A DNA stretch of 64,000 bases from Streptomyces sp. ML-6 (GTDB lineage: Bacteria; Actinomycetota; Actinomycetes; Streptomycetales; Streptomycetaceae): assembly GCF_030116705.1 (NCBI RefSeq), contig NZ_JAOTIK010000005.1:1-64000 (forward strand). The letters run 5' to 3'. The position numbers and the translations under genes are program-made. The notes under the pieces were generated by a model, which was not told where the DNA came from, searched no databases, and saw only the letters and a list, made by a program, of their open reading frames with translations. This document shows, in pieces, positions 57,781-64,000 of the stretch (its first letter is position 1; the number at the start of each line of letters is the position of its first letter).

Positions 57781-57912
57781 ATGCCCGACCTCCCCCAGCA
57801 CGTCGCGAAGCCCGAGATGCCGCAGCAGCAACTCCCCAAGCCCGCGTACCGCGGCCTCTTCCTTGAACCCGCCATAGCCGACCCGCAGCCCGAGCCCGAC
57901 TGCGATGAGTAG
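57781..57912 (+). CDS. Small Pro-rich protein (43 aa)
   Basis: ATG after GGAGCCACACC. Product is Pro/Gln/Glu-rich (PQHVAKPEMPQQQLPKPAYR) without a fold signature. It ends just before the candidate centromere. Confidence 0.4.
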   Translation: MPDLPQHVAKPEMPQQQLPKPAYRGLFLEPAIADPQPEPDCDE

Positions 57913-57913
57913 A

Positions 57914-58023
57914 GCCGCGCGTCGGCGTATACCGCGGTATACGCACGGCGGGCGGCGAACCAGGAACCGGTGTACGCCTTCTGACGCCAAGGACGTATAC
58001 CGCGGTATACGCCGACGCGCGGC
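57914..58023. promoter_or_regulatory. Candidate centromere (parS): paired 16-bp palindromes
   Basis: GTATACCGCGGTATAC occurs at 57927-57942 and 57995-58010. The outer flanks GCCGCGCGTCGGC and GCCGACGCGCGGC are also inverted, giving a 110-bp symmetric site. It lies 99 bp before parA; a third palindrome is inside parB. Perfect palindromes of this length are typical parS sites, recognised by the ParB HTH. Confidence 0.75.
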
Positions 58024-58121
58024 ACCACCAGGGTGGTGCAAATGTCCGGGTCGATCATCTGCAATGCTGTTCCGGTCCGAGTACCGAGGACTCCTCGGGA
58101 AGCACACGGAAACGGAGCATC

Positions 58122-58784
58122 ATGACCTCCTCCATCCTCGTCGTATCCACCGACCCACAGGGCTCAACCATCTGGTGGGCAGACCGGATCGGCGACAATC
58201 TCCCCTTCGACTTCGCGACCGCCCACGAGGACCCCGAAAGTCTCGCGGAACTCAAGAACCTGGGCGCCGAGATCCACGTCATCGCGAACCAGAAGGGCGG
58301 AGTCGGTAAGACGACCACCACGGTCAACCTGGCAGCAATCACGCACGACGTCCTCGGGCACAGCGAGCAGCGACAGCACATCTTCATCGACACACCGGGC
58401 AGCCTCGAGAACGAGCACATCCTCGCGGCCGCGCTCGACATCGCCGATGACGTCCTGGTCCCACTCCCCCCGGAGCCCCTCGCCTTCGACCCGACCGCCC
58501 GGACCATCACCCAGGTGATCGCGCCCCGCGGGCTCCCCTACAAGGTCGTCGTCAACGCCTGGGACCCCCGCGACGGCAAGGCCGACCGCGACGAAACCAT
58601 CGAGTACATCGACGCGATGGGCTGGCCGCGCGCCAACACCGTCATCCGCCGCTACAAGATCCACACCCGCGCAGCTGCCGAGGGCAAGGTCGTCACCCAG
58701 TACGCCGACAACGGCACCACCCTCCGGGCACGGGAGGACTACTTCCGGCTGGCGCTGGAGCTCGGGTACGGAGGTCGCCGCTGA
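58122..58784 (+). CDS. parA: ParA partition ATPase with permuted N-terminal blocks
   Basis: A 220-residue ParA-family protein. Usual order is P-loop block, then DPQG block, then DTPGS. Here the DPQG block comes first (VVSTDPQGSTIWWADRIGD, residues ~7-25), the P-loop block second (IANQKGGVGKTTTTVNLAA, residues ~54-72), and DTPGS third (residues 90-94). The C-terminal half (LPPEPLAFDPTARTITQVIA, VVVNAWDPRDGKADRDETIE) is normal. All frames are intact. It overlaps parB by one base. Whether this order folds is doubtful; it may be a natural rearrangement or an assembly artefact. Confidence 0.8.
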   Translation: MTSSILVVSTDPQGSTIWWADRIGDNLPFDFATAHEDPESLAELKNLGAEIHVIANQKGGVGKTTTTVNLAAITHDVLGHSEQRQHIFIDTPGSLENEHILAAALDIADDVLVPLPPEPLAFDPTARTITQVIAPRGLPYKVVVNAWDPRDGKADRDETIEYIDAMGWPRANTVIRRYKIHTRAAAEGKVVTQYADNGTTLRAREDYFRLALELGYGGRR

Positions 58785-59908
58785 TGGCCGGCCGACGAAT
58801 CAGCCTGTCCGCCCTGGCCGGCGCAGCCGTGGAAAGCACTCCCGGCAGCAGCAAGCCCACCCTGGTGCACGTCGCACCCGACCAGGTCGCACCCACACCC
58901 CTGAACCCGCGGCAAGACTTCAACGAGACCCAGCTCGTAGAACTCGGCAACAGCATGCGCGGCGGCCAGCTCCAGCCGTGCGTCGGTGTCACCCGTGCCC
59001 GGTACGTGAAGCTGTTTCCCGAGCACGAGAGTCTGCTGCCCGACTGCCGCATTGTCATGGCGGCGGGGGAGCGGCGGTGGAAGGCCGCGCAGAAGGTCGG
59101 ACTGGCGACCCTGGACGTCCACGTTCGCGAGGACATCGCTGAATCCAGGGTCAGGTTCCTCGCGGCCGTTCTCACGGAGAACGTCGAACGGGCGAACTTC
59201 AACTTCATCGAGGAAGCCCGCGGTCTTCAGCAGATGCTGGAGATGAGTGACGGGAACCAGACGAAGGCTGCGGAGCAGCTGAACAAGTCCAAGCAGTGGT
59301 TCAGCCAGCGCATCGGAATCCTGCGGCTCTCGGAAGAGATGCAGGCCCTCGTTTTCGAGGGGAAGCTCACGGCGTTCCGGGAGATGCGTAAGTACTCGGC
59401 GCTTCCCGCCGACAAGCAGATGGCGGCCTGGCAGGCCGATCGGAAGGCAGCTGAGCAGAAGGAGGATCGGGCGAAGGTAACTGCCAGGGGCGCTACGAGC
59501 GCTCCGGCTCCTCGAGCTGAACCTGCTGTCGCGCCGCGGCCTTCTGAAGAACTGCCAGCCACGGCTCCTGCGTATACCGCGGTATACACGCAGCCGTCCC
59601 CCACAGCTCCGACTTCCAGGAGCGAGCTGGATCAGGTGCCCGAGGAACCGACCCGGTCACTGCCAGAGCCCCGAGGGGGCAGCTCTGCCGAACAGCCCAT
59701 CAACGTCCCGCAGAAGACGGCTCCGGAGACCGTCCATTCTGAGGGTTCACAACTGCTGCCAGGTATGTGGGAGCCGGGAGAGTGGGAGTCGGTGTTCGAC
59801 GTGCTGATGACGCGGATGGGTGAGCTCGACCGGCATCGGCTGACCAAGCGGCTGCAGAAGGTCATGGAAGAGGAGCTGGCTACGGCTCCACCATCGAACC
59901 ACCCATGA
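58784..59908 (+). CDS. parB: ParB partition protein
   Basis: A 374-residue ParB. N-terminal domain: VAPTPLNPRQDFNETQLVEL, then a box with GERRWKAAQKVG (CTP-binding ParB motif) and TENVERANFNFIEEARG. The HTH is NQTKAAEQLNKSKQWFSQRI. A Pro/Thr/Ser-rich linker (residues ~235-315) precedes a C-terminal dimerisation helix (RMGELDRHRLTKRLQKVMEE). A parS-like palindrome in the linker codes for AYTAVYT. With ParA it would segregate the element and spread from parS. Confidence 0.85.
   Translation: MAGRRISLSALAGAAVESTPGSSKPTLVHVAPDQVAPTPLNPRQDFNETQLVELGNSMRGGQLQPCVGVTRARYVKLFPEHESLLPDCRIVMAAGERRWKAAQKVGLATLDVHVREDIAESRVRFLAAVLTENVERANFNFIEEARGLQQMLEMSDGNQTKAAEQLNKSKQWFSQRIGILRLSEEMQALVFEGKLTAFREMRKYSALPADKQMAAWQADRKAAEQKEDRAKVTARGATSAPAPRAEPAVAPRPSEELPATAPAYTAVYTQPSPTAPTSRSELDQVPEEPTRSLPEPRGGSSAEQPINVPQKTAPETVHSEGSQLLPGMWEPGEWESVFDVLMTRMGELDRHRLTKRLQKVMEEELATAPPSNHP
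59572..59587. promoter_or_regulatory. Third parS-like palindrome within parB
   Basis: GTATACCGCGGTATAC, identical to the two sites upstream of parA, lies in the codons of the ParB linker. It could serve as spreading or autoregulatory site. Confidence 0.7.
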
Positions 59909-59928
59909 GAGCAGCGGCCTGACCGTTG

Positions 59929-59968
59929 CGGCCCCGTTCCTCCGCCTGGTGGTGGGGGAGCGGGGCCG
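59929..59968 (+). terminator. Terminator after parAB
   Basis: CGGCCCCG and CGGGGCCG with partial inner pairing around a G/T-rich loop, followed by TTTGTTG, 21 nt after the ParB stop. Confidence 0.65.
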
Positions 59969-60504
59969 TTTGTTGTATCCGGGCCGTCCTGGTCAGAATT
60001 CCGCCCCTTGGCCGGGTTTCCGGTCACACGGCCAGGTGACATCCGGCCCCGCTTCTTCCATGTCTCAGGGGCACCGGCTTGGGTGGGAGCGCCGTCACTC
60101 TGCCGGAGGTGACTGGCGGCGGGGGGAGAGGTGTTCTGCCCCCGCCTCACCGAAGACAGAAACGTCCCGCTGCTACCTGCGTGGCGAGCTCCCGCACTAC
60201 AATCACCGTTATCTGACGGGCCTGCCCGTGAGGTCTCAAGCCCCCGGCTCGAGGCGGGTCGTTGTCGGCACTTCGTCCCCCACGCTTCCGGGGGCTTCCT
60301 CATACCCTCGGCAGCCCAGCACGGCGGGAGAAGGGGTGTTCCTGGTGGGGTTGCAGGAACATCAAAATCGGGAGCGTCTTACCCGCCGACCAGTAGAGGT
60401 GTCACAGTGGCACCCCCGGGACTGGACACCGGCAGCCATACCGGGGGAGACGGTGCTGCAAATGCCGTCGCCCTTCCCGAGAGCCGGAGGAGCGGAGACG
60501 CCCC
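59969..60504. other. Gap without a firm gene
   Basis: Several frames are open but none has consistent third-position GC. A GTG at 60336 follows GGAGAAGG and opens with MFLVGLQEHQNRERLTRRPV, which looks protein-like for about 25 codons, then degrades; it may be a leader peptide. Small GC hairpins occur. No known RNA is recognised. Confidence 0.4.
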
Positions 60505-60858
60505 ATGCCCTCAGCAGCAGACCCTGTCCCTCCGGTCACGTCCGGCAGCACAGGGAACATCATCCGTCTCGACCGCCGACCCAGCCGCGGGCTCCGGCGC
60601 CGACGGACACCGCCCCCGCCTCTGCTGCACGCCGAGCCCACACCGCAGCAGCTCCTCGCCGAGACGATGGAGGCACACTTCCTGGCCCGGGGCAGCACCC
60701 TCACCGACGGGCCCACCGCGGACGCGTACAGGACGACCCTGGACGCGGTGCAGCTGATGCTCGACGGATCGCTCGCCGAACGCTTGCTGGGGGAGGACCA
60801 GCATCAGCACCTGAGCGGCATGCTCCTGGGGATGAGGGACGCCCCGGACGAACTGTGA
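60505..60858 (+). CDS. Hypothetical protein
   Basis: A 117-residue protein with an Arg/Pro-rich N-terminus and a helical end (QQLLAETMEAHFLARG, LDAVQLMLDGSLAERLLGED). ATG after GGAGGAGCGGAG. Not recognised. Confidence 0.55.
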   Translation: MPSAADPVPPVTSGSTGNIIRLDRRPSRGLRRRRTPPPPLLHAEPTPQQLLAETMEAHFLARGSTLTDGPTADAYRTTLDAVQLMLDGSLAERLLGEDQHQHLSGMLLGMRDAPDEL

Positions 60859-61075
60859 ATATGACGGGGTCAATGCGGGGCCAGTTGTGACGAATCGGCA
60901 ACAGCCCCTCGCACACCGCTGATCCCTTAGCACTTTCCGTTCAACTCGCGACAATCCCATGCCAAACTGGGGCGTCCGGAATCACCCGGAGTGACAGCCT
61001 CCGGCCACCGGCGCGCGCCCGGCACACAAACCGTCACGCACCGCGCCCCAGGCCGGATTACGGGACGGGGACAGC

Positions 61076-61615
61076 ATGAGCACGGGAGCCGACAACACCA
61101 CCGCACACCGCCTCAGCCTCCTCCAGGCCGAGTTCGTGGAGCATCCCCGTACCGGGCCGGGCGACGGGCGCACCCAGCGCCCCGCCCACTCCCCCGCCCC
61201 CCTGAACCTGGCCGTCGTCGACCGGATCCGTGCCGCGGTCCGCGAAGTCGAGGAGCACACCCGGGCCGAAGCCCCCGGCGCCGGCCCGTTCACCGGCGAG
61301 GCGAGCCGCGTCTACGACTGGGCCCGCAGCCGCACCGCCCACCTCGGCGCCGAACGCCAGCAGGCCCGCGAAGCGATCATCTACCGGCAAGGTCTCGAAC
61401 ACGCCATCGCCACAGGCGACACCACCGTCGTGCGCCGCCACCCCTGCCCCGAGTGCGGATGCTGGGGCCTGTACTGGCGCGAGGCGACCCAGCGCGCAGT
61501 CTGCGTCAACCACTACTGCGTCGACGACGACGGCCTGTCCCACACATGGACGCTGGCCTACCTCGCCCAGCAGCACATCGCCAGCAAAACGGCTGTCCGG
61601 CACAGCGCAACCTGA
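61076..61615 (+). CDS. Hypothetical zinc-binding protein
   Basis: A 179-residue protein: long helical part (VDRIRAAVREVEEHTRAEAP, RQQAREAIIYRQGLEHAIAT) then HPCPECGCWGLYWREATQRA and CVNHYC, a four-Cys zinc ribbon. This ribbon type is common in Streptomyces mobile-element proteins. Function unknown. Confidence 0.6.
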   Translation: MSTGADNTTAHRLSLLQAEFVEHPRTGPGDGRTQRPAHSPAPLNLAVVDRIRAAVREVEEHTRAEAPGAGPFTGEASRVYDWARSRTAHLGAERQQAREAIIYRQGLEHAIATGDTTVVRRHPCPECGCWGLYWREATQRAVCVNHYCVDDDGLSHTWTLAYLAQQHIASKTAVRHSAT

Positions 61616-61758
61616 CCGCGCCCTTGGCGGTCTACCTGGCATCACCGCATTCTCATCACGCACACCAGCGGATTCTCTGAATCCCTCTCCACCCTTCACC
61701 CCCCTGTATCGGCCGCCGGAGCTGCGAACGATGGCCGTCGAGACCGGGAGCACCCCGC

Positions 61759-61983
61759 ATGGCCATACAGTCGATCGTCCCGTACACGGTCGCCGGCGAC
61801 ATGATGACCCTCGAGGAGATCAGCACCCAGTTGAAGACCACCGGCCACCCCGCCTCGGTCTCCACTATTCGACGATGGATAGAGCGGGACGGCCTGCGCA
61901 CCGAGCGGTACCGCCGCCGGGACTACGTGAGCTACAGCGACATCCTGCTGGCTCACCAGGAAGCCGTCGCCCGCAGAGGCTGA
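61759..61983 (+). CDS. Small MerR/AlpA-like HTH protein
   Basis: A 74-residue protein; MMTLEEISTQLKTTGHPASV, STIRRWIERDGLRTERYRRR and DYVSYSDILLAHQEA form a MerR-like winged HTH without effector domain. Third small HTH of this class in the window. Followed by a terminator. Confidence 0.6.
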   Translation: MAIQSIVPYTVAGDMMTLEEISTQLKTTGHPASVSTIRRWIERDGLRTERYRRRDYVSYSDILLAHQEAVARRG

Positions 61984-62008
61984 CCACCGACACCCTTTCC
62001 CTGAGAGC

Positions 62009-62041
62009 CCTCGCCCGGATGCGTCCGGGGCGGGGGCTTTC
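62009..62041 (+). terminator. Terminator
   Basis: GCCCTCGCCCGG and CCGGGGCGGGGGC pair around a 6-nt loop, followed by TTTC, after the HTH gene. Confidence 0.6.
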
Positions 62042-62060
62042 TGCTTGCCCCCACACATTC

Positions 62061-62078
62061 CTATTGCGCACGCAATAG
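62061..62078. promoter_or_regulatory. Operator related to 47587/47640 sites
   Basis: CTATTGCGCACGCAATAG is a near-perfect palindrome with the same half-site ATTGCG and the same AGAAC on its right. TTGCGC and TAGCCT at 18 bp give a promoter for the gene at 62159. It probably belongs to the same regulon. Confidence 0.55.
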
Positions 62079-62158
62079 AACTTGGGCTAGCCTGGCAGAG
62101 CCGACAGCGACCCACCCACCCGGGAAAGGGCCACAGCACCCACTCCAGGAGCCCCGCC

Positions 62159-62503
62159 ATGAGCGTGATCAGCCCTGCCCGCACACGCCCCGCCCCCGTC
62201 AACTACGACGCCCTCAACACCAGCCAGCAGAACCTCTTCGACCAGCTCATGGACCGGGCCGACAACACCACCTCCGCCGCCGAATACGAGGCCCTCATGG
62301 CCGCCCTGATCGCCATCACCGGCATCACCGGGGTCCGCTACAACGAGATCCTCAAGTGCGCCTGCCCCGCCTGCATCTGCGGCCGCATCTTCGACGCCGA
62401 CGACCCCGACGCCCTCGTCACCGAAGCACCCGACGGCTACAACCTCGGCCGGCTCCAGTGCCCCGACTGCGCTGACGACCACCCCCGGCCCGTCGAGGAC
62501 TGA
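62159..62503 (+). CDS. Hypothetical zinc-binding protein
   Basis: A 114-residue protein: helical N-terminus (SQQNLFDQLMDRADNTTSAA) and a Cys-rich end (CACPACICGRIF ... LQCPDCADDH). ATG with CAGGAGCCCCGCC. Its promoter overlaps an ATTGCG palindrome. Function unknown. Confidence 0.6.
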   Translation: MSVISPARTRPAPVNYDALNTSQQNLFDQLMDRADNTTSAAEYEALMAALIAITGITGVRYNEILKCACPACICGRIFDADDPDALVTEAPDGYNLGRLQCPDCADDHPRPVED

Positions 62504-62607
62504 TCCCGAACTCCCCGGCCCCGAGTCGAGCACCACACCCGATGGGTGCGCAGTAGCTCCCGGGGCCGGGTGCCCAACCACCACACACGCCGTATTGGGA
62601 GACACCC

Positions 62608-63042
62608 ATGTCCAGCACCGGCACCGTCCTCCGCACCGCCGCCCACATCCTCAACCACTCCGGCCTCCACACCGGCCCCCAGTTCGCCACCGCCGACGGC
62701 CGCCTCGACATCACCGCCGCCATCTTCCGCGCCGTCACCGGCCGCACCCCGAACTGCTTCCTCACCGACGAGGACTACTCCCTCCTCCAGATCCGCATGT
62801 GCGAGCCCGCCATGGACGCCATCCGCATGCTGTCCGCGGTCCTTCCGACCCTGCCTCCCACCGACCCCAGCACCGGTACTGACGACCACATCGAGCACAT
62901 CTGTCACTGGGCCGCCACCCCCGCATGGAACGGCACCCCTGACAAGCAGCCGCCGACCATGCCCGAGGTCATCGGCGCCATCCTCCGCGCCGCCCAGGCC
63001 GCCGACGCCCTCACCGCCGCCCCGCACCAGAACGCCGCCTGA
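62608..63042 (+). CDS. DUF6197-like hypothetical protein
   Basis: A 144-residue protein: VLRTAAHILNHSGLHTGPQF then ITAAIFRAVTGRTPNCF and HWAATPAWNGTPDK. The opening and the order of these units resemble small proteins abundant in Streptomyces phages and plasmids (DUF6197 type); that name is a tentative match. Function unknown. Confidence 0.55.
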   Translation: MSSTGTVLRTAAHILNHSGLHTGPQFATADGRLDITAAIFRAVTGRTPNCFLTDEDYSLLQIRMCEPAMDAIRMLSAVLPTLPPTDPSTGTDDHIEHICHWAATPAWNGTPDKQPPTMPEVIGAILRAAQAADALTAAPHQNAA

Positions 63043-63083
63043 CCAACCCGTCCTCCGCACCACCGCCCAGAACGGACCCCGCC

Positions 63084-63311
63084 ATGACCACCATGACCCT
63101 GACCCTCGCCGACACGGACGGCCCCGACGGAAGCTGGACCACCGGTTACACCGACGGCGAACTCGCCGCGATGACCGGACTCTCCTCCCGCCGCATCCAC
63201 GCCCGCGCCGCCATGGCCGACGACTACGACCCGGACTACGCCACCGGCCTCATCGACGGCTACCTCCACACCATCGCCGTCAACGCCGCACGCATGGGCG
63301 GTGCCGCATGA
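63084..63311 (+). CDS. Hypothetical protein (75 aa)
   Basis: A small acidic protein (GSWTTGYTDGELAAMTGLSS, YDPDYATGLIDGYLHTIAVN) in ATGA overlap with the next gene. Not recognised. Confidence 0.55.
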   Translation: MTTMTLTLADTDGPDGSWTTGYTDGELAAMTGLSSRRIHARAAMADDYDPDYATGLIDGYLHTIAVNAARMGGAA

Positions 63312-63655
63312 GCGCCCCGATGACGCCGGATGCGGCGCTGGCCCGGCTGCGGCAGTACGGCGAGCGCACGTCGACGTGGTCGACCGCGACGTACAACGAC
63401 GGTACGGAGAAGGCGCTTCACGAGATCGCGCTGACGCTGGCCGCCGAGGTGGAGCAGCTGCGGGCCCGGGGCGACGAGTTGGAGGCACAGCGGGCCGCGG
63501 TCCTCGCCCTGCACCGGAAGCACGCGGACTCGAACCACTGCTTCGCCGACGACGAGATGTGGCCGTGCAACACCCGCGCCGCGCTGGCCCCCATGGATGA
63601 CCTGCACGACTCCCCGCTGTCCCACGACACCGCCAAGGCGGCGAAGCCCCGATGA
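63308..63655 (+). CDS. Coiled-coil hypothetical protein
   Basis: A 115-residue protein with a central coil (LHEIALTLAAEVEQLRARGD, ELEAQRAAVLALHRKHAD) and a short Cys/His end (HCFADDEMWPCNT). Coupled by overlaps on both sides. Confidence 0.55.
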   Translation: MSAPMTPDAALARLRQYGERTSTWSTATYNDGTEKALHEIALTLAAEVEQLRARGDELEAQRAAVLALHRKHADSNHCFADDEMWPCNTRAALAPMDDLHDSPLSHDTAKAAKPR

Positions 63656-64000
63656 GCGCCCGCGCCCACGGCACCTACGTGAAGTACAAGCTCGACGGCT
63701 GCCGCTGCTATCCGTGCTGCTGGGGCGAAGCTCAGTACCGGGCGAACCGGGCACGGGCCATCGCGTACGGCACCTGGCAGCCCTACGTTGACGCCGAACC
63801 CGTCCGCGCTCACGTTAAGACGCTCAGCGAGTTCGGTATCGGCTGGATGCGCCTCGCCCGCCTCGCCAGCGTCCCGCGCGGCACCGTATCCAAGCTCCTG
63901 TACGGCGACCCAAGCCGCGGCATGAGCCCGTCGAAACGCCTTCTCCCGAAGAACGCCACCGCACTCCTCAGCATTGAACCGACACTCGACAACCTCGGTG
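63652..64000 (+). CDS. HTH protein, truncated by window end
   Basis: At least 116 residues; the frame is open to the end of the window. The N-terminus GTYVKYKLDGCRCYPCCWGE is a Cys cluster, followed by an HTH (MRLARLASVPRGTVSKLLYG). This combination is typical of a large family of actinophage proteins of unknown role. The real 3' end lies outside. Confidence 0.6.
   Translation, partial: MSARAHGTYVKYKLDGCRCYPCCWGEAQYRANRARAIAYGTWQPYVDAEPVRAHVKTLSEFGIGWMRLARLASVPRGTVSKLLYGDPSRGMSPSKRLLPKNATALLSIEPTLDNLG

Overview
The window is high-GC DNA with Streptomyces-like features: strong G/C preference at third codon positions, many GTG starts, ATGA/GTGA stop-start overlaps, a WhiB-like protein, a DUF6207-type protein and an XRE-TPR regulator paired with a RibD-type reductase. 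There are no rRNA or tRNA genes and no housekeeping block. The content is that of one large mobile element carrying plasmid, conjugation and siphophage modules together. I read it as a Streptomyces plasmid-phage (phage-plasmid), or a prophage with plasmid functions, carrying an actinobacterial TraB/Spd-type transfer module. Plasmid-phages such as pZL12 and pFP4 are known in Streptomyces (recalled from memory, not checked).

Layout. (1) 60-2690, minus strand: RibD-like reductase, XRE-TPR regulator and a small AlpA-like HTH protein, facing a dyad operator at 2713-2739. (2) 2878-12418, plus strand: small unknown proteins, a ParB/Srx-fold protein, a Spd-like membrane protein whose gene carries 24 copies of TGAGCC/GGCTCA, a Lys/Asp-rich membrane protein, a TraB/FtsK-like DNA translocase and a SpdD-like membrane protein. 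This is a conjugal transfer module. (3) 12668-13611: a small membrane protein and a secreted lipoprotein at the junction. (4) 13723-39531, plus strand: a complete lambda/HK97-style siphophage late region, in the order terminase, portal, scaffold, decoration protein, major capsid, connectors, tail tube, frameshifted tail chaperones, tape measure, distal tail and fibre proteins, papain-like peptidase, amidase-LysM endolysin, holin and a collagen-like membrane protein. Five copies of one putative promoter module precede key genes here.

(5) 39550-54109: a 14.5-kb segment bounded by a perfect 34-bp inverted repeat. It holds small minus-strand genes, an AlpA-like regulator with a divergent operator, an endonuclease VII-type HNH protein, two adjacent tyrosine-recombinase-like genes, a second set of small minus-strand genes, a Sak4-like ATPase, a DNA cytosine methyltransferase split by an intein exactly before its catalytic Cys, and a WhiB-like protein. 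(6) 54368-59908: replication and partition. A winged-helix Rep candidate contains two DnaA-box-like sites, followed by a DciA-like protein, a SLOG protein, ParA and ParB, with three copies of a 16-bp palindrome as the candidate centromere. (7) 60505-64000: small accessory genes; the last runs off the window.

How it could work together: Rep/DciA and ParA/ParB/parS would maintain the element as a plasmid. The TraB/Spd module and its repeat cluster would move it between mycelia as double-stranded DNA, and the late region would package it into virions. The clearest anomalies are the ParA gene, whose two N-terminal blocks are in swapped order, the 24-copy hexamer cluster, the 34-bp inverted repeat around two tyrosine recombinases, and the recurrent late promoter module. 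All product calls rest on motif reading without database searches.
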